Assembly: GCA_019348335.1 (NCBI GenBank)
Contig: JAHWJR010000042.1
Coordinates: 1-12,271 of the forward strand
Direction of reading: 5' to 3'
DNA: 12,271 bases
Source: Actinomycetota bacterium
GTDB lineage: Bacteria > Actinomycetota > Acidimicrobiia > Acidimicrobiales > CADCSY01
Shown piece after piece: positions 1 to 7,477 of the stretch (positions are counted from its first letter, which is position 1; each line of letters opens with the position of its first letter). Below the pieces are notes generated by a model. It saw only the letters and a list, made by a program, of their open reading frames with translations. It was not told where the DNA came from and made no database searches. The position numbers and the translations under genes were made by a program.

Positions 1-1
1 C

Positions 2-196
2 GGCACGCTCGACGACCCGGTGACGGGGGCGCTGCTGGTGTTCGAGGCCGACGACGCGTCGGCCGTGGAGGAGTTCGTGCGGGCGGACCCCTACGTGGGC
101 AACGGCGTGGTGCTGGAGTGGCGCATCCGGCCCTGGAACGTCGTCGTCGGCGGCCAGGACGCTCCGGGGGCCTCCTCGCCCGGCGGCGCGCCGTAG
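2..196 (+). CDS. YciI-like protein, 3' end only
   Basis: The first 64 codons in this frame end at TAG and form the C-terminal part of a YciI-family protein, a small dimeric alpha-beta barrel related to ferredoxin-like folds. Visible features are a beta strand followed by the acidic helix ASAVEEFVRADPYV, then GVVLEWRIRPWNVVVG, the usual end of this family, and a short Gly/Pro/Ser-rich tail. The start and the family's conserved His/Asp region lie before the window. The next gene begins nine bases downstream on the same strand, so the two are probably cotranscribed. The biochemical role of most YciI proteins is unknown and nothing here narrows it. Confidence 0.72.
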   Translation, partial: GTLDDPVTGALLVFEADDASAVEEFVRADPYVGNGVVLEWRIRPWNVVVGGQDAPGASSPGGAP

Positions 197-205
197 GGCT
201 GCGCC

Positions 206-721
206 ATGGCCGAGCCTCGTGCCGAGCGACCGGACATGCGCGACTACGGCGTGGACACGCCGGCGTGGGCGCCGCTGCCGTGGGCGTGGGCCGCCGAGCG
301 GCTGGTCGCCAACCGCAACTTCTGGGTCGTCACCGTCTCCGCCGGCGGCCGCCCGCACGCCATGCCGGTGTGGGGCGTGTGGGACGAGGCCGAGCACCGC
401 TTCGCCTTCTCGTGTGCACCACGAGCCCGCAAGGCCCGCAACCTCGCCGCCAATCCGCGCGCCGTGGTCATGGTCGACGACACGGTGGAGTGCGTCTCGG
501 TGGAGGGCCGGGCCGCGCCCGTCGGCGACCGAGCGCGGCGAGCGCAGTGGGCCGAGCGCTACGTCGAGAAGTACCGCCCGTTCTCGCCGGGCCTGAGCAC
601 GGAGTTCGTGACCCAGAACCTCATGTTCGAGTTCGAGCCGGAGCGGGCCTTCGCCGTCATCGAGCGGGAGGAGGAGTTCGCCACCCGGGCGACTCGGTGG
701 GTCTTCGAACCCGGGGGCTGA
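206..721 (+). CDS. Pyridoxamine 5'-phosphate oxidase-like split-barrel protein (flavin/F420 type)
   Basis: This 171-aa protein has the split-barrel fold of the PPOX/FDOR superfamily, whose members bind FMN, F420 or heme. The first strand pair reads NFWVVTVSAGGRPHAMPVWGVW (about residues 34-55 when split into its two strands), followed by a basic stretch around RARKARNLAANPRAVVMVDD that commonly contacts the cofactor phosphate, and a C-terminal strand near LMFEFEPERAFAVIE. Length is typical of actinobacterial F420-linked members, but the cofactor cannot be assigned from sequence alone. ATG at 206 is chosen because it follows the previous stop by nine bases; ATG at 236 (MRDYGVDTPAW) is a plausible alternative, as neither has a strong ribosome binding site. 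The coding strand is convergent with the formate dehydrogenase operon, so a link with it is not implied. Confidence 0.85.
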   Translation: MAEPRAERPDMRDYGVDTPAWAPLPWAWAAERLVANRNFWVVTVSAGGRPHAMPVWGVWDEAEHRFAFSCAPRARKARNLAANPRAVVMVDDTVECVSVEGRAAPVGDRARRAQWAERYVEKYRPFSPGLSTEFVTQNLMFEFEPERAFAVIEREEEFATRATRWVFEPGG

Positions 722-743
722 CGACGTCTCGTCGTGCTCAGCC
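716..743. terminator. Putative bidirectional terminator hairpin between convergent genes
   Basis: The outer arms GGCTGA (716-721) and TCAGCC (738-743) are exact inverse complements, and an inner stem CGACG/CGTCG closes a TCT loop, with a 3-base bulge (735-737) on one side. The outer stem contains the stop codons of both convergent genes. There is no clear T-tract on either side, so termination is inferred from position and symmetry. Confidence 0.45.
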
Positions 744-1706
744 GGTTGCTCGCACGGCGTCGCCGGCGTCGACCCGCTCCCGCTGGGGGACGACGGTGTA
801 CTTGGGGTCGCCGGCCGACTGAGCCCCGGCGTGGAACACCGAGAAGCGGGTGCACGCCGAGCCGGCCACCAGGGCGAGGCCCGCCACCGCCGACGCCAGC
901 CGGCTGCGGCGGGCGAGGGTGGCGCCCATCACGGCACCACCCGCGGTCAACGCTCGGGCCCAGCGGTGGAGCCGGCCGGCGGTGCCCTGCCGGTAGGGCT
1001 CACCGGTGAGGCCCATGGTCCGGCCCATGTGCTCGTCGGCGCCCAGCTCGAGGCCGGCTCCCAGCACCGCCAGCCGGCGCGCCGGCGACGCCTGCGCCGG
1101 CGGGACGAGCGCCATGGCCAGCCCACCGGCCGACGCGCCGGCGCTGCCCACGAACACGAACGGCAGGTGCGGGTAGGCGTCGTGCCAGGCGGGAACGGCG
1201 GTGTCGGAGGTCAGCACGGCGGTGTAGCTGGCGACCATCGGCGCCAGCACAGCGGCGGCCAATCCGGCGGCGCGTCCCGTCCTCGGGGACACGCCGGCCG
1301 CCTCGGACGCGGCGGCGAGCGCAGCCGGCGGCCCGTAGGCGGCGAGCAACCAGCTGCCCACGTTCATCGGGGAGGTGGGCCGGACCACCCGCAGCATGTT
1401 GTAGAAGCGCTCCGGACGACCGAGGTCGTGGACCAGGAACCAGGTGCTGGCGGCCAGATTGGCGGCGGCGGCGAAGCGAGAGGCACGGCACAGCCGGCGG
1501 TTGCCGGTGAGGTCGGCACCGGCGGCCAGCAGCGAGGAACCCGCCATCAGCCCGCCGGTGAGGAAGTACGCCGGGATGTCCCACTTCCACACCGGCTTCT
1601 TGATGACCGGCTGTCCGTAGTAGGAGCGGAACTCGGCCTGCGGGACCATGGCCCGTTCGCCATCCCGGTGACCGCGCCTGGGCGGCGCGCCGCCGGCGCC
1701 GCTCAC
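738..1706 (-). CDS. nrfD: NrfD/PsrC-type membrane subunit of the formate dehydrogenase
   Basis: This 322-aa integral membrane protein of the NrfD/PsrC family should bind quinone and take electrons from the Fe-S subunit encoded just upstream. About eight hydrophobic segments are visible, the first after the family-like entry KKPVWKWDIPAYFLTGG (about residues 36-52). The loop FLVHDLGRPERFYNMLRV (about 92-109) is typical of NrfD, in which acidic and arginine residues line the quinone site. The C terminus carries HMGRTMGLTGEPYR and a last helix ending before FSVFHAGAQSAGDPKY. The chosen start is GTG at 1706, which overlaps the stop of the Fe-S gene (GTGA) and has GGGAG six bases upstream; ATG at 1649 would remove 19 residues and has no good ribosome binding site. 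NrfD replaces the cytochrome b gamma subunit found in the E. coli FDH-N complex, so the route to quinone is heme-free. Confidence 0.88.
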   Translation of the reverse strand: MSGAGGAPPRRGHRDGERAMVPQAEFRSYYGQPVIKKPVWKWDIPAYFLTGGLMAGSSLLAAGADLTGNRRLCRASRFAAAANLAASTWFLVHDLGRPERFYNMLRVVRPTSPMNVGSWLLAAYGPPAALAAASEAAGVSPRTGRAAGLAAAVLAPMVASYTAVLTSDTAVPAWHDAYPHLPFVFVGSAGASAGGLAMALVPPAQASPARRLAVLGAGLELGADEHMGRTMGLTGEPYRQGTAGRLHRWARALTAGGAVMGATLARRSRLASAVAGLALVAGSACTRFSVFHAGAQSAGDPKYTVVPQRERVDAGDAVRATG

Positions 1707-2578
1707 CGGCGACTCCCGGCGAAGGCGGCGACGGCGGCGACGGTCAACGTCACCGCCGCGCCGGCCGCCCGCCGCCACATGGCCGGCAGGTCCCGGGTGG
1801 TGACCACTGGGTCGGGCGGAAGGCCGTAGACCTCGGGCTCGTCGAGCAGCAGGAAGAAGGCGCCGTCCCCGCCGACGCCGTCGTTGGGGTCGTCGCCGTA
1901 GAGCCGCGCCGAGGTGACGCCGGCGCGCTCCAGCTGCTCCACCCGCCGGCCGGCCCGCTCCCGCAGTTCGTCGAGCGTGCCGAACTGGATGGAGTCGGTG
2001 GGGCACGCCTTGCTGCACGCCGGCTCGAGCCCCACCTTCAGCCGGTCGTAGCACATGGTGCACTTCCAGGCCCGGCCGTCGGCCTTGCGCTGGTCGATCA
2101 CGCCGTAGGGACAGGCGGGGATGCAGTAGCCGCAGCCGTTGCAGATGTCCTCCTGCACCACCACCGTGCCGAACTCGGTGCGGAACAACGATCCGGTCGG
2201 GCACACGTCCAGGCAGGCGGCATGCGTGCAGTGCTTGCAGATGTCGGACATCATCAGCCAGCGCAGGTCGGCGGGTAGCCCCGCCGGCGCGCCGGCGCCA
2301 CCGGTCGCCGGCTGCTCCACGGGCCGGGACTGCTCGATGAACGCCACGTGGCGCCAGGTGTCGGCGCCGAGCGCCCCGGTGTTGTCGTAGGACATGCCCA
2401 GCAGGTCGAGGCCGTCGCCGGGTACGCCGTTCCACTCCTTGCACGCCACCTCGCACGCCTTGCAGCCGATGCAGATGGAGGTGTCGGTGAAGAACCCCAC
2501 CCGCGGTGGTGGCGCCTCGTAGCCGGCGTCGGCTGCCGGGTCGAGTGGACCGAAGAGGCGGTTGCCGCCGAGCGTCAC
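1703..2578 (-). CDS. fdhB: Formate dehydrogenase iron-sulfur subunit with four [4Fe-4S] motifs and C-terminal anchor
   Basis: This 291-aa electron-transfer subunit should carry electrons from the FdhA active site to the NrfD-type subunit. Sixteen cysteines are laid out for four [4Fe-4S] clusters: C36-x2-C39-x2-C42-x3-C46, C114-x2-C117-x4-C122-x3-C126, C146-x2-C149-x2-C152-x3-C156 and C173-x2-C176-x11-C188-x3-C192. This is the FdnH/HybA/DmsB arrangement. A single hydrophobic segment at about 271-288 (AAGAAVTLTVAAVAAFAG) follows RR and ends with RR; it resembles the C-terminal anchor of FdnH. No signal peptide is visible, as expected for a partner-dependent subunit. The start is GTG at 2578, overlapping the fdhA stop as GTGA, and the gene's own stop overlaps the nrfD start in the same way. 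This points to translational coupling in a three-gene operon. Confidence 0.93.
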   Translation of the reverse strand: MTLGGNRLFGPLDPAADAGYEAPPPRVGFFTDTSICIGCKACEVACKEWNGVPGDGLDLLGMSYDNTGALGADTWRHVAFIEQSRPVEQPATGGAGAPAGLPADLRWLMMSDICKHCTHAACLDVCPTGSLFRTEFGTVVVQEDICNGCGYCIPACPYGVIDQRKADGRAWKCTMCYDRLKVGLEPACSKACPTDSIQFGTLDELRERAGRRVEQLERAGVTSARLYGDDPNDGVGGDGAFFLLLDEPEVYGLPPDPVVTTRDLPAMWRRAAGAAVTLTVAAVAAFAGSRR

Positions 2579-5500
2579 GGGGTCGCCCCCGGGCGGTCGG
2601 TGCGCACCGGGTGGTTGCCGGTTTCGATGGTGATGCCGGCCCGCCGGCGGTAGCCGTCGACGTAGCGCAGCAGCGCCTCGCCGGTCGGGCGGCGGCCGGG
2701 GCGGAGGTCGCAGGCGCCCACCTTGGTCTCCTGGATGTGGACGTTGGGGTCGAGGGTGATCCCCACGAGATCGTTGGCCGAGTCTCCCGTGGTCAGCCCA
2801 CCGCCGTGCGCCCAGTGGAAGGGGATGCAGACCTGGTGGACGACCCGGTCGCCCACCCGCAGTGGGGCGAGGCGCTCGGTCACGAGCACCCTCGCCTCGA
2901 CGGCGGAGCGGGCGGTGACCAGGTGCGCCCAGTCGAGATGGGCGAGGCCCCGCTCGGCCGCCAACTGGGGGGACACCTCGATGAACAACTCGGGCTGGAG
3001 CTCGGCCAGGTAGGGGACGTAGCGGCTCATGCCGCCGGCGGTGTGGTGCTCGGTGAGCCGGCTGGTGGTGAACACGAAGGGAAAGACGTCGTTGCCCGGC
3101 TGCGTGGACTCGGGCTGCGAGGGGTTGACCGGGTGGGGGAAGACCTGGCGCGTCGGGTTGGTCTGCTGGCCGTACAGCGCGTTGGCCACCGGTGACTCCG
3201 CCGGCTCGTAGTGCGTGGGCAGGGGACCGTCGAGCAGGCCGCTCGGAACGAACAGCCAGCCCTTGCCGTCGGCCTGCATGACGAACGGGTCGTCACCGGC
3301 GATGGCCGCCTCGGCCACGGCGCCGGCCGGAGGCCGGTAGTCGGGCGGCTTGTCCCGCTCGAAGTCGGGCACGTCCTCGCCCGTCCACTCGCCCCCCTCG
3401 GCGTCCCACCACACGTAGGCCTTGCGCTCGCTCCACGGCCGGCCCTCGGGATCGGCCGAGGCCCGGTTGTAGAGGATGCGGCGGTTGGCCGGCCACGCCC
3501 ATCCCCACTCGCCGGCGACGTGCCCCTGCTCGCTGCCGGGCGTGCGCCGCGCCGCCTGGTTGACGCCGCCGGCGTAGACCCCGGTGTAGATCCAGCATCC
3601 ACCACTGGTGGTGCCGTCGCCCCGCATCCCGGTGAACGAGTCGAGGAGCGAACCGGTGGTGAGGTCGTAACCGTTGATCTCCCGCAGCACCGCGTCGGCC
3701 GACGGTTCGTCGTGCTCCCCGGCGGTGGGATAGCCCCACGTCAGGTCCAGAACCGGACGGTCGCGCTCGTCGGTCGACCCGCTCAGCTTGTCCCTGATGA
3801 TGCGCCCGAGGTGGAAGAAGAACCACAGCTCGGAGCGGCAGTCGTCCTTGGGGGCGAGCGCCCGCTCCCGCCACTGCAGCAGCCGCTGGGTCTGGGTGAA
3901 CGTCCCCTCCTTCTCCACGTGGGCGGCGGCCGGGAGCAGGAACACCTCGGTTCGGCACTCCTCGGGCACGATCTCGCCGGTGACGATCTCGGGCCCGTCC
4001 TTCCACCACGTGGCGCTCTCGATGGCGAACAGGTCGCGCACCACCAGCCAGTCGAGATTGGCCATGCCCAGCCGCTGCGCCTTGCCGTGGGCCGACCCGA
4101 CCGCCGGGTTCTGGCCCAGCAGGAAGTAGCCCTTGACCTTCCCCTCGATCATGTCCATCACCGTCTGGTAGGTGCCGTGGTCGCCGTTGACCCGGGGGAG
4201 GTAGTCGAAGCAGAAGTCGTTGTCCGCCTGGGCGGCGTCGCCCCACCAGGCCTTGAGCAGGCTGGCCATGTAGGTGTCGGCCCGGCCCCAGTAGCCGGCC
4301 TTGCGCTGCCCCATGACCGTGTCGAGGTAGGTGCTGAGGTCGGGGTGGTTGCCGGCATGGGGCATGGGCAGGTACCCGGGGAGGAGGTTGTAGAGCGTGG
4401 GGATGTCGGTGGAGCCCTGGATGCTGGCGTGGCCCCGCAGGGCGAGGATCCCGCCACCGGGACGGCCCATGTTGCCCAGCAGGAGCTGGATGATCGACCC
4501 GGTGCGGATGTACTGCACGCCCACCGTGTGCTGCGTCCACCCGACGGAGTAGACGAGAGCGGTCGTGCGCTCCCGCCCGGAGTTGCCGGCCCACTGCTCG
4601 CACAGCTCGAGGAAGACCTCCTGGGGCGTGCCGCAGACCTGCTCGACCATCTCCGGGGTGTAGCGGGAGAAGTGGCGCTTCAGGATCTGGTAGACGCAGC
4701 GGGGGTCCTGGAGCGTGGGGTCGCGGCGGGGCTCACCGCCCTCCAGCGTGGAGCCGTGGCTGCCGTGCTCGTGGGAGGCCGCCTGGTGATGGGCCTCACC
4801 CTGGGTGCGGCGCCCTGCCGCCGGCGTGGCCTGCATCCCCTCGTACTGCCACGTGGTGGGGTCGTAGACCCGGCGCTCGTGGTCGAGCCCCGAGAACAGC
4901 CCGTCGAGGTCCTCGGTGTCCTCGAAGTGCTCGTCGACGATCGTCGAGGCGTTGGTGTAGGCGAGGACGTACTCCCGGAAGTCGAGCTCGTTCTGGAGGA
5001 TGTGGTTGACGACCCCGCCGAGGAAGGCGATGTCGGTGCCGGCACGCAGGGGCACGTGGGTGTCGGCCAGTGCGCTCGTGCGGGTGAACCGGGGGTCGAC
5101 GTGGAACACCTTGGCGCCGCGGGCCTGGGCCTCGACCACCCACTGGAAGCCGACGGGGTGGCACTCGGCCATGTTCGATCCCTGGATGACGATGCAGTCG
5201 GCGTTGACCAGGTCCTGCTGGAAGGTGGTGGCCCCGCCCCTACCGAACGACGTCCCCAGACCGGGGACGGTGGCGGAGTGTCATATCCGCGCCTGGTTCT
5301 CGATCTGGATCGCACCGAGGGCGGTGAACAGCTTCTTGATGAGGTAGTTCTCCTCGTTGTCGAGGGTGGCGCCGCCCAGGCTGGCGATGGCCATGGTGCG
5401 GGCCAGCCGGTCGCCGTGCTCGTCGACGTCCTGCCAGCCCTCGCGCCGTGCGGCGATGACCCGGTCGGCGATCATGTCCATCGCCGTGTCGAGCTCGAGG

Positions 5501-5850
5501 TCCTGCCATTCGGTGGCGAAGGGAGGCCGGTAGCGAACCTTCGTCTGCCGCAACGGGCTGGTGACCAGGTCCTTGCTGGCCGCCCCCTTGGGGCACAGCC
5601 GCCCTCGCGAGATGGGGCTGTCGGGATCGCCCTCGATCTGGGTGACCCGGTCGTGGTGGACGTACACCTTCTGCCCACACCCGACCGCGCAGTAGGGGCA
5701 CACGGAGCGGCTCACGGTGTCGGCGTCCTCGGTGCGGGCCCGCAGCTGCGCCGAGCGGGCGGACATCGCCGCCGCACCCCGCCCGAGCCGGTCGTGGCCC
5801 GTGACCTGCCGGGCGACGGGCCACCGCTCGATCCAGCTGCGCAGGTCCAT
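2575..5850 (-). CDS. fdhA: Selenocysteine-containing formate dehydrogenase alpha subunit (in-frame TGA at 5281-5283)
   Basis: This is the catalytic Mo/W-bis-MGD subunit, oxidising formate to CO2. The frame from ATG 5850 meets TGA at codon 190 and continues in phase to 2575, giving 1091 residues with Sec190. Around it the sequence reads NQARI-Sec-HSATVPGLG, matching the active site of FdnG-type enzymes, with the conserved His after Sec. The N-terminal [4Fe-4S] motif is C51-x2-C54-x3-C58 ... C86 (CPYCAVGC, LCPKG). GSNMAECHPVGFQW (about 224-237) and DPTLQDPRCVY (about 377-387) follow FdnG, and the C-terminal dinucleotide-binding domain contains HWAHGGGLTTGDSANDL. The start is fixed by AGGAGG three bases before ATG 5850. 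No twin-arginine signal or hydrophobic leader is visible, unlike FdnG. A His-rich insert lies at about 337-377. The gene leads the operon with the Fe-S and NrfD subunits. Without Sec decoding it would look like a split or broken gene. Confidence 0.95.
5251..5283 (-). promoter_or_regulatory. Bacterial SECIS hairpin and Sec UGA codon in fdhA
   Basis: Reading the minus strand, TGA (5283-5281) is followed after exactly 18 bases by a loop GGTCT (5262-5258) closed by a perfect 7-bp stem CGTCCCC/GGGGACG. From memory, the E. coli fdhF SECIS has the same GGUCU loop sequence at the same distance from UGA. This would recruit SelB with Sec-tRNA to recode UGA. The E. coli-type bulged U in the stem is not evident here. 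Confidence 0.88.
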
Positions 5851-5882
5851 CCGCCTCCTCGTCAGCGGCGAGTCGCCGCAGC

Positions 5883-5907
5883 GTACCCCCGGAGGCGACG
5901 GGCAACC
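5883..5907 (-). promoter_or_regulatory. Putative SigF/SigB-like promoter of the fdhA operon
   Basis: On the minus strand GGTT (5907-5904) is followed after 15 bases by GGGTAC (5888-5883), close to the GTTT-N15-17-GGGTA pattern known for mycobacterial SigF/SigB-type sigma factors. A transcript starting about seven bases further on would have a leader of roughly 26 bases, enough for the AGGAGG before ATG 5850. The motif is nearly shared with the upstream region of the Sec-rhodanese gene at 7390-7414, which raises confidence that it is functional, as a promoter or as an operator. Confidence 0.48.
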
Positions 5908-5921
5908 GTCGGGCTGGTCGC

Positions 5922-5927
5922 TACCGT
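5922..5927 (+). promoter_or_regulatory. Putative -10 element for leaderless mobA-fdhD transcript
   Basis: TACCGT lies seven bases (GACACAG) before GTG 5935, the spacing expected if transcription begins at or next to the start codon. The same arrangement, TAGCGT-GGGACAG-GTG, precedes the DM13 gene at 9953. No convincing -35 is seen, and where one would fall it overlaps the divergent fdhA promoter. Confidence 0.45.
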
Positions 5928-5934
5928 GACACAG

Positions 5935-6555
5935 GTGACCGAGGGCCGCGGTGGGCACGTCCCGGGGGTTGCGGGTCTGCTGCTGACCGGTGGCGCCAGC
6001 CGGCGCATGGGCGTCGACAAGGCGTTGCTGGAGGTCGACGGCCTGTCCCTGGCGCAGCGCACGGCGAACGTGCTCGCCGCCGTGGTGGCGCCGGCGCTCG
6101 AGGTCGGTCCCGGGCGCACCACGTTGCCGGCGGTCGAGGAGGAGCAGGCGGGGGAGGGGCCGCTGACCGCCGCCGCCGCCGGCTTCCGGGCGCTGGCCGG
6201 CCTGGGCCACGCCGGGCCGGTGATCGTCGTGGCCACCGACCTGCCGCGGCTGAGCGTCGCCGTGGTGCAGGCGCTGGCCTCCCACCCGTCAGGCGGCTCG
6301 GTGGTCCCGGTCGTGGCCGGCCGGCCCCAGTGGTTGGCGGCCCGGTGGTCGCCACGGGCGACGGGCCGGGCGCCGGCGCTCGTGCGCCAGGGGCAGCGCA
6401 GGATCGGGGCGCTGGCCGGCGACCTGGACGACCTGGACGATGTGGAGTGGCTCGATGCCTCGGACTGGGCCGGCGACCTGTTCGACGTCGACACCCCCGC
6501 CGACCTTCGCCACGCCGGTCTCGTGCCGGTGGTCGGTGCGAACGGCGATGGCTGA
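5935..6555 (+). CDS. mobA: Molybdenum cofactor guanylyltransferase, MobA-like
   Basis: This 206-aa protein should transfer GMP from GTP to molybdopterin to make the MGD cofactor required by FdhA. The nucleotide-binding signature LLLTGGASRRMGVDKALLEV (about residues 15-34) is the MobA LxGGxSxRMGxDK motif, ATDLPRL (about 100-106) matches the metal-binding region, and FDVDTPADL near the C terminus matches the family's closing motif. Length is close to E. coli MobA (about 190-200 aa). GTG 5935 is chosen because a -10-like TACCGT lies seven bases upstream; GTG 5926 would fall inside that element. The open frame extends far upstream, but that part is antisense to fdhA. The stop overlaps the fdhD start by eight bases, so the two are translationally coupled. 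Other small NTP-transferases share the fold, but the context strongly favours MobA. Confidence 0.9.
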   Translation: MTEGRGGHVPGVAGLLLTGGASRRMGVDKALLEVDGLSLAQRTANVLAAVVAPALEVGPGRTTLPAVEEEQAGEGPLTAAAAGFRALAGLGHAGPVIVVATDLPRLSVAVVQALASHPSGGSVVPVVAGRPQWLAARWSPRATGRAPALVRQGQRRIGALAGDLDDLDDVEWLDASDWAGDLFDVDTPADLRHAGLVPVVGANGDG

Positions 6556-7369
6556 GCGCGTCGCCGCCCGCCGCCGCATCATCCGGTTCGGCGCCGAAGG
6601 CCGCCGGGCGACGGTCGACACCCTCGCCGGCGAGGAGCCGATGGAGGTGCGGGTCGACGGCACGGCGGTGTCGGTGACCATGCGCACGCCGGGCAACGAC
6701 TTCGAGCTGGCGCTCGGGTTCTGCCTCACCGAGGGCATCGTCGATCGCCCCGACGACGTGGCCGCCATTCGGTACTGCGGCGACGACCGGCCGGCGGGCA
6801 CGTACAACATCGTCGACGTGCGCCGGCGCGTGCCGTCGCCACCCGACGAGCGCCTCCGCCGCAACGTCTACACGACGTCGTCGTGCGGGGTGTGCGGGAC
6901 GACGAGCATCGACGCCGTGCGCACCCACGTCGCCGACGTCGGCGACGACCAGCTCCGCGTGGCGGTCGACGTGCTCGCCACGCTGCCCGATCGGCTCCGC
7001 CACCGGCAGCGGTTGTTCGACCGCACGGGCGGGCTCCACGCCGCGGCGCTGGCCTTGCCGGACGGCGAGCTGCGCTGCGTCCGGGAGGACGTCGGCCGCC
7101 ACAACGCCGTCGACAAGGTGCTCGGGTGGGCCGCCACCCAGGGGCACCTGCCCCTCGCCGGGCACGTGCTCGTGGTGTCCGGGCGGGTGGCGTTCGAGAT
7201 CGTGCAGAAGGCGGCGACCGCCGGCGTGCCGGTGATCGCCGCCGTGTCGGCACCGACGAGCCTGGCCGTCGACCTGGCCGAGTCGGTGGGCGTGACCCTC
7301 GTCGGCTTCATCCGGGACGGGGGCATGAACGTCTACACCCGTGCCGACCGGGTCGTCCCCGGCGCCTGA
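6548..7369 (+). CDS. fdhD: Formate dehydrogenase accessory sulfurtransferase FdhD
   Basis: FdhD carries sulfur from an IscS-type desulfurase to the bis-MGD cofactor of formate dehydrogenase and is required for activity. This 273-aa protein has the essential cysteine pair C113-G-V-C116 in TSSCGVCG, the family stretch VREDVGRHNAVDKVLGW, and the C-terminal block SGRVAFEIVQKAATAGVP followed by APTSLAVDLA and GFIRDGGMNVYTR. All are intact and length matches the family. The start ATG 6548 lies inside the last codons of mobA; an earlier ATG in the same frame would only add sequence overlapping mobA. The gene sits divergently next to its target fdhA and just before a rhodanese gene, which is of interest because FdhD receives its sulfur as persulfide. 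Confidence 0.95.
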   Translation: MAERVAARRRIIRFGAEGRRATVDTLAGEEPMEVRVDGTAVSVTMRTPGNDFELALGFCLTEGIVDRPDDVAAIRYCGDDRPAGTYNIVDVRRRVPSPPDERLRRNVYTTSSCGVCGTTSIDAVRTHVADVGDDQLRVAVDVLATLPDRLRHRQRLFDRTGGLHAAALALPDGELRCVREDVGRHNAVDKVLGWAATQGHLPLAGHVLVVSGRVAFEIVQKAATAGVPVIAAVSAPTSLAVDLAESVGVTLVGFIRDGGMNVYTRADRVVPGA

Positions 7370-7477
7370 GTGCGGCTTTCGCCTCGACCGTTTACCCGTC
7401 GGTGTCAGGGGTAGGCGGGGTGGCGTTCCTCGATCGCCGCCGGTGGGCGCTCCCGCCCGCTCGAAGGAGGAGTTCCC
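7370..7477 (+). other. Intergenic region carrying the Sec-rhodanese leader
   Basis: This 108-bp gap between fdhD and the rhodanese gene holds a SigF/SigB-like promoter pattern (7390-7414) and a strong ribosome binding site AAGGAGG (7464-7470) seven bases before ATG 7478. A transcript from the promoter would have a leader of about 57 bases. No terminator after fdhD was found, so read-through from fdhD is also possible. Confidence 0.55.
7390..7414 (+). promoter_or_regulatory. Putative SigF/SigB-like promoter of the Sec-rhodanese gene
   Basis: GTTT (7390-7393), 15 bases, then GGGTAG (7409-7414) closely fits the GTTT-N15-17-GGGTA pattern of mycobacterial SigF/SigB promoters. The wider region 7389-7416 matches the fdhA upstream motif (5908-5881, minus strand) at 20 of 28 positions with no gap, including an identical CCCGTCG within the spacer. 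Assignment to a particular sigma factor is inference. Confidence 0.52.

Noticed and set aside
1707..2456. Upstream extension of the nrfD frame on the - strand
   Set aside because: It overlaps the Fe-S subunit gene in another frame and reads as an Arg-rich shadow. The GTG at 1706 with a ribosome binding site and stop-start overlap explains the true start.
5281..5283. fdhA as a pseudogene broken by a nonsense mutation
   Set aside because: The TGA is at the known Sec position of formate dehydrogenases, is followed by a SECIS hairpin, and the rest of the frame is intact.
3211..5934. Very long open frame on the + strand running into mobA
   Set aside because: It is antisense to fdhA, whose domains and motifs are unmistakable; its translation is low-complexity Gly/Val/Arg-rich. 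Only the last 206 codons are the real mobA.
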